From: Leucobacter massiliensis
GTDB taxonomy: Bacteria; Actinomycetota; Actinomycetes; Actinomycetales; Microbacteriaceae
Reading direction: 5' to 3'
Length of the DNA: 64,000 nt
Assembly (NCBI RefSeq): GCF_002982315.1
Contig: NZ_MWZD01000017.1
Span: forward strand, 744,001 to 808,000
Below, one piece after another: positions 63,092 to 64,000 of the stretch (the stretch's first letter is position 1; the number at the start of each line of letters is the position of its first letter). The notes below the pieces were generated by a model that worked only from the letters and a program-made list of their open reading frames with translations, made no database searches and had not been told where the DNA came from. Made by a program: the position numbers and the translations under genes.

Positions 63092-64000
63092 GACCGCACT
63101 GCGAGGGGACCGACCGGAGGCGGGCGGCGCACGCCGCGAGCGGGACGCCGCCGGGGAGCCGGAGACGGGGCGCGAGGCTTCGGCCCGCGAGTCGCGCCGA
63201 TACGTGGAGCACGTCTCCTCCCAGCACCGGGCCGCGGGCATCGACGACGCGGAGGCGATCGCTCCCGGCGTGCGCAGCCCGCAGGAATACCGCGTCGACC
63301 TGGAGCGCATCCGCTTCTCCTCCTACTTCGCCCGCCTCTCCGACGTCACCCAGGTCGTTCCCCAGTCCGGCGTGGGACCCGTGATGCACAACCGCCTCAC
63401 CCACTCGCTGAAGGTCAGCGCCGTGGCGCGGGTGATCGCGGCGCAGCTCGCGGGGCACGCCGCCCGGCACGCCGCGCACCTCCAGCGGGAGCTCCCGGAG
63501 GACGACGAGACCGGGGCCGTGATCGCGCGGCTCGGCGGCTGCGACACGATCGTCGCCCAGGCGGCCGCGCACGCGCACGATCTGGGTCATCCGCCCTTCG
63601 GGCACCTGGGCGAGCGGGTGCTCGACCGCGTGGCGCGCCAGCGTCTCGGCCTCGCGGAGGGCTTCGAGGGGAATGCGCAGAGCTTCCGGATCCTCACCCG
63701 GCTCGACACGCTGGGGCGCGACTTCCCCGGGCTCAACCTCACGGCCGCCACCCGGGCCGCGACCCTCAAGTACCCCTGGACCCGTGCCGAGTGGATCGGC
63801 GTGACCGAGGAGCGCGTCGGCGCCTCCGAGCGTCCGCGCGGCGTGGGCACCGATCCCGTCGAGGGTGCCGAGAAGTTCTCCGCCTACGCGCTGGAGGCAG
63901 CCGAGATGGAGCGGGTGCTCGCGGCGTTCCCCCACATCGCCCGCGGCCGCCAGACCGTGGAGTGCGCCGTCATGGACCTCGCCGACGACATCGCCTACGC
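63090..64000 (+). CDS. dGTPase-family HD hydrolase (3' end outside window)
   Basis: Open to the window end (303 codons). HD-domain triphosphohydrolase of the Dgt family: FARLSDVTQVVPQSGVGPVMHNRLTHSLKV, AHAHDLGHPPFGHLGERVLD (His-Asp metal ligands), VMDLADDIAY. Hydrolyses dNTP to nucleoside and triphosphate. The N-terminal 40 residues are Arg/Glu-rich and atypical, so a start at GTG 63203 is possible. ATG 63090 lies 6 bases after TTGAAT. No ribosome-binding site. Confidence 0.92.
   Translation, partial: MTALRGDRPEAGGARRERDAAGEPETGREASARESRRYVEHVSSQHRAAGIDDAEAIAPGVRSPQEYRVDLERIRFSSYFARLSDVTQVVPQSGVGPVMHNRLTHSLKVSAVARVIAAQLAGHAARHAAHLQRELPEDDETGAVIARLGGCDTIVAQAAAHAHDLGHPPFGHLGERVLDRVARQRLGLAEGFEGNAQSFRILTRLDTLGRDFPGLNLTAATRAATLKYPWTRAEWIGVTEERVGASERPRGVGTDPVEGAEKFSAYALEAAEMERVLAAFPHIARGRQTVECAVMDLADDIAY

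Overview
The window is 64 kb of very GC-rich, gene-dense bacterial DNA with actinobacterial hallmarks: a dnaK-grpE-dnaJ-hspR operon under an HspR-type (HAIR) operator, a menaquinone gene group, an AdaA-AlkA fusion, an AfsA-type gene with a butyrolactone-receptor-like TetR, GTG starts, and many genes whose start codon lies 6-7 bases after a TANNNT -10 box (leaderless mRNAs). A Microbacteriaceae member (Leucobacter- or Microbacterium-like) is my inference; no rRNA or other taxonomic marker is present. I see no prophage, IS element or CRISPR array.

Layout. 0-5.9 kb: 3' part of clpB, a membrane protein, an aldo/keto reductase, a glycerate kinase gene broken by what looks like a Nextera adapter remnant, and a flavin-dependent oxidoreductase. 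5.9-9.6 kb: cytochrome c maturation genes (phosphatase, ResA-like, CcdA, ResB) with no ResC/CcsB partner following. 9.7-12.3 kb: a MetE-like protein, a secreted CHAP protein, tRNA-Ser(GGA) and an exact 88-bp duplication of the tRNA 3' end plus its terminator. 12.6-15.1 kb: AfsA-like/SDR/TetR, a candidate butyrolactone-type signalling module. 15.2-21.4 kb: a second flavin-dependent oxidoreductase, an ABC exporter, and a covalent-flavin amine oxidase / ornithine-cyclodeaminase-like pair with a TetR regulator and palindromic operator candidates. 21.5-23.7 kb: ada-alkA and ogt alkylation repair. 23.8-31 kb: amino-acid permease, tRNA-Gly(CCC), a lipoprotein of the beta-lactamase/DD-peptidase fold that has lost its catalytic motifs, an iron-box-controlled heme oxygenase fusion, a Pif1-type helicase and an MFS transporter. 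30.9-33.7 kb: LysR and a divergent PLP decarboxylase. 33.7-39 kb: DnaK operon and an rRNA-type methyltransferase. 39.2-46.8 kb: a dipeptide-type ABC importer with a double ATPase, LysR, nitrilase-fold amidohydrolase and HpcH/HpaI aldolase, probably one catabolic transcription unit. 47-54.7 kb: menD, isochorismate synthase, menG, polyprenyl diphosphate synthase and ferredoxin-NADP reductase. 54.8-64 kb: PucR regulator, lysA, a sirtuin with an incomplete zinc site, pyrE, a leaderless small ORF with a structured mRNA in front of an orphan winged-helix protein, two membrane proteins, a diacylglycerol-kinase-like protein and the start of a dGTPase gene.

The points most worth a second look are the leaderless 34-codon ORF at 59518-59622 (Cys/Met codons at its end, nested inverted repeats), the AfsA/SDR/TetR module, the pseudo-beta-lactamase, the 101-bp exact in-frame duplication inside menD, and the adapter remnant inside glycerate kinase. 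The last two, and perhaps the tRNA duplication, raise the question of assembly error and should be resolved before biological interpretation.
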